From positions 1-8,630 of the forward strand of contig DGIZ01000104.1 of the NCBI GenBank assembly GCA_002386585.1: 8,630 bases of DNA, written 5' to 3'. The first letter of the stretch is position 1. Each line of letters begins with the position of its first letter. The stretch is from Brevundimonas sp. UBA4609 (GTDB lineage: Bacteria; Pseudomonadota; Alphaproteobacteria; Caulobacterales; Caulobacteraceae). The notes under the pieces are model-generated. The model was not told the DNA's origin. It worked only from the letters and a program-made list of their open reading frames with translations, and searched no databases. Both the position numbers and the translations under genes were made by a program. This document shows, piece after piece, positions 8,601-8,630 of this stretch.

Positions 8601-8630
8601 CTGGGTCCCCGCCTCCGCGGGGATGAGCGG
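8601..8630 (-). repeat. Right arm of the long inverted repeat pair (REP-like)
   Basis: Perfect 30-base reverse complement of 8505-8534, with the same internal GCGGGGA/TCCCCGC hairpin. It touches the last base of the window, so the repeat may continue outward; the true outer boundary cannot be seen. Confidence 0.75.

Noticed and set aside
8505..8630. Possible CRISPR array
   Set aside because: There are only two repeat copies and they are inverted. No direct repeats with regular spacers and no cas gene are present.

Overview
The window is high-GC DNA of alphaproteobacterial type. The gene content fits Caulobacterales, and Brevundimonas or a close relative is my best guess: an AmpG-type permease, a malic enzyme with a phosphotransacetylase-like tail, DapF, a periplasmic S9 peptidase, and an intergenic palindromic repeat of a type I associate with that group. 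The genus is an inference from gene style and not a measured result.

Layout. Positions 1-231 hold the 3' end of a gene ending in a response-regulator receiver domain, probably a hybrid histidine kinase. An AmpG-like MFS permease follows on the plus strand (286-2022). It converges on a minus-strand malic enzyme gene (2079-4385), and a strong hairpin at 2030-2053 separates the two. Upstream of the malic enzyme on the same strand lies dapF (4459-5361), 73 bases away, so the two may be cotranscribed. A divergent gene (5411-6214) encodes a six-helix potassium-channel-like protein with a C-terminal zinc ribbon. It is followed on the plus strand by an exported prolyl oligopeptidase family serine peptidase (6325-8496). 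The window ends in a non-coding inverted repeat pair with 30-base perfect arms (8505-8630).

How the genes relate. AmpG (muropeptide import) and DapF (meso-diaminopimelate synthesis) both touch peptidoglycan metabolism. MaeB links the TCA cycle to pyruvate and NADPH. The channel and the peptidase are envelope functions. Otherwise this looks like a chromosomal housekeeping neighbourhood: I see no transposase, integrase, phage gene, CRISPR array, toxin-antitoxin pair, tRNA or rRNA. I found no convincing undescribed multi-gene system.

The points most worth a second look are a palindrome-rich in-frame insertion inside dapF, the zinc-ribbon channel, the long inverted repeat at the right edge, and a repeated AAGATTACA motif upstream of the peptidase gene. 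All calls rest on reading motifs by eye; no database search or folding program was run.
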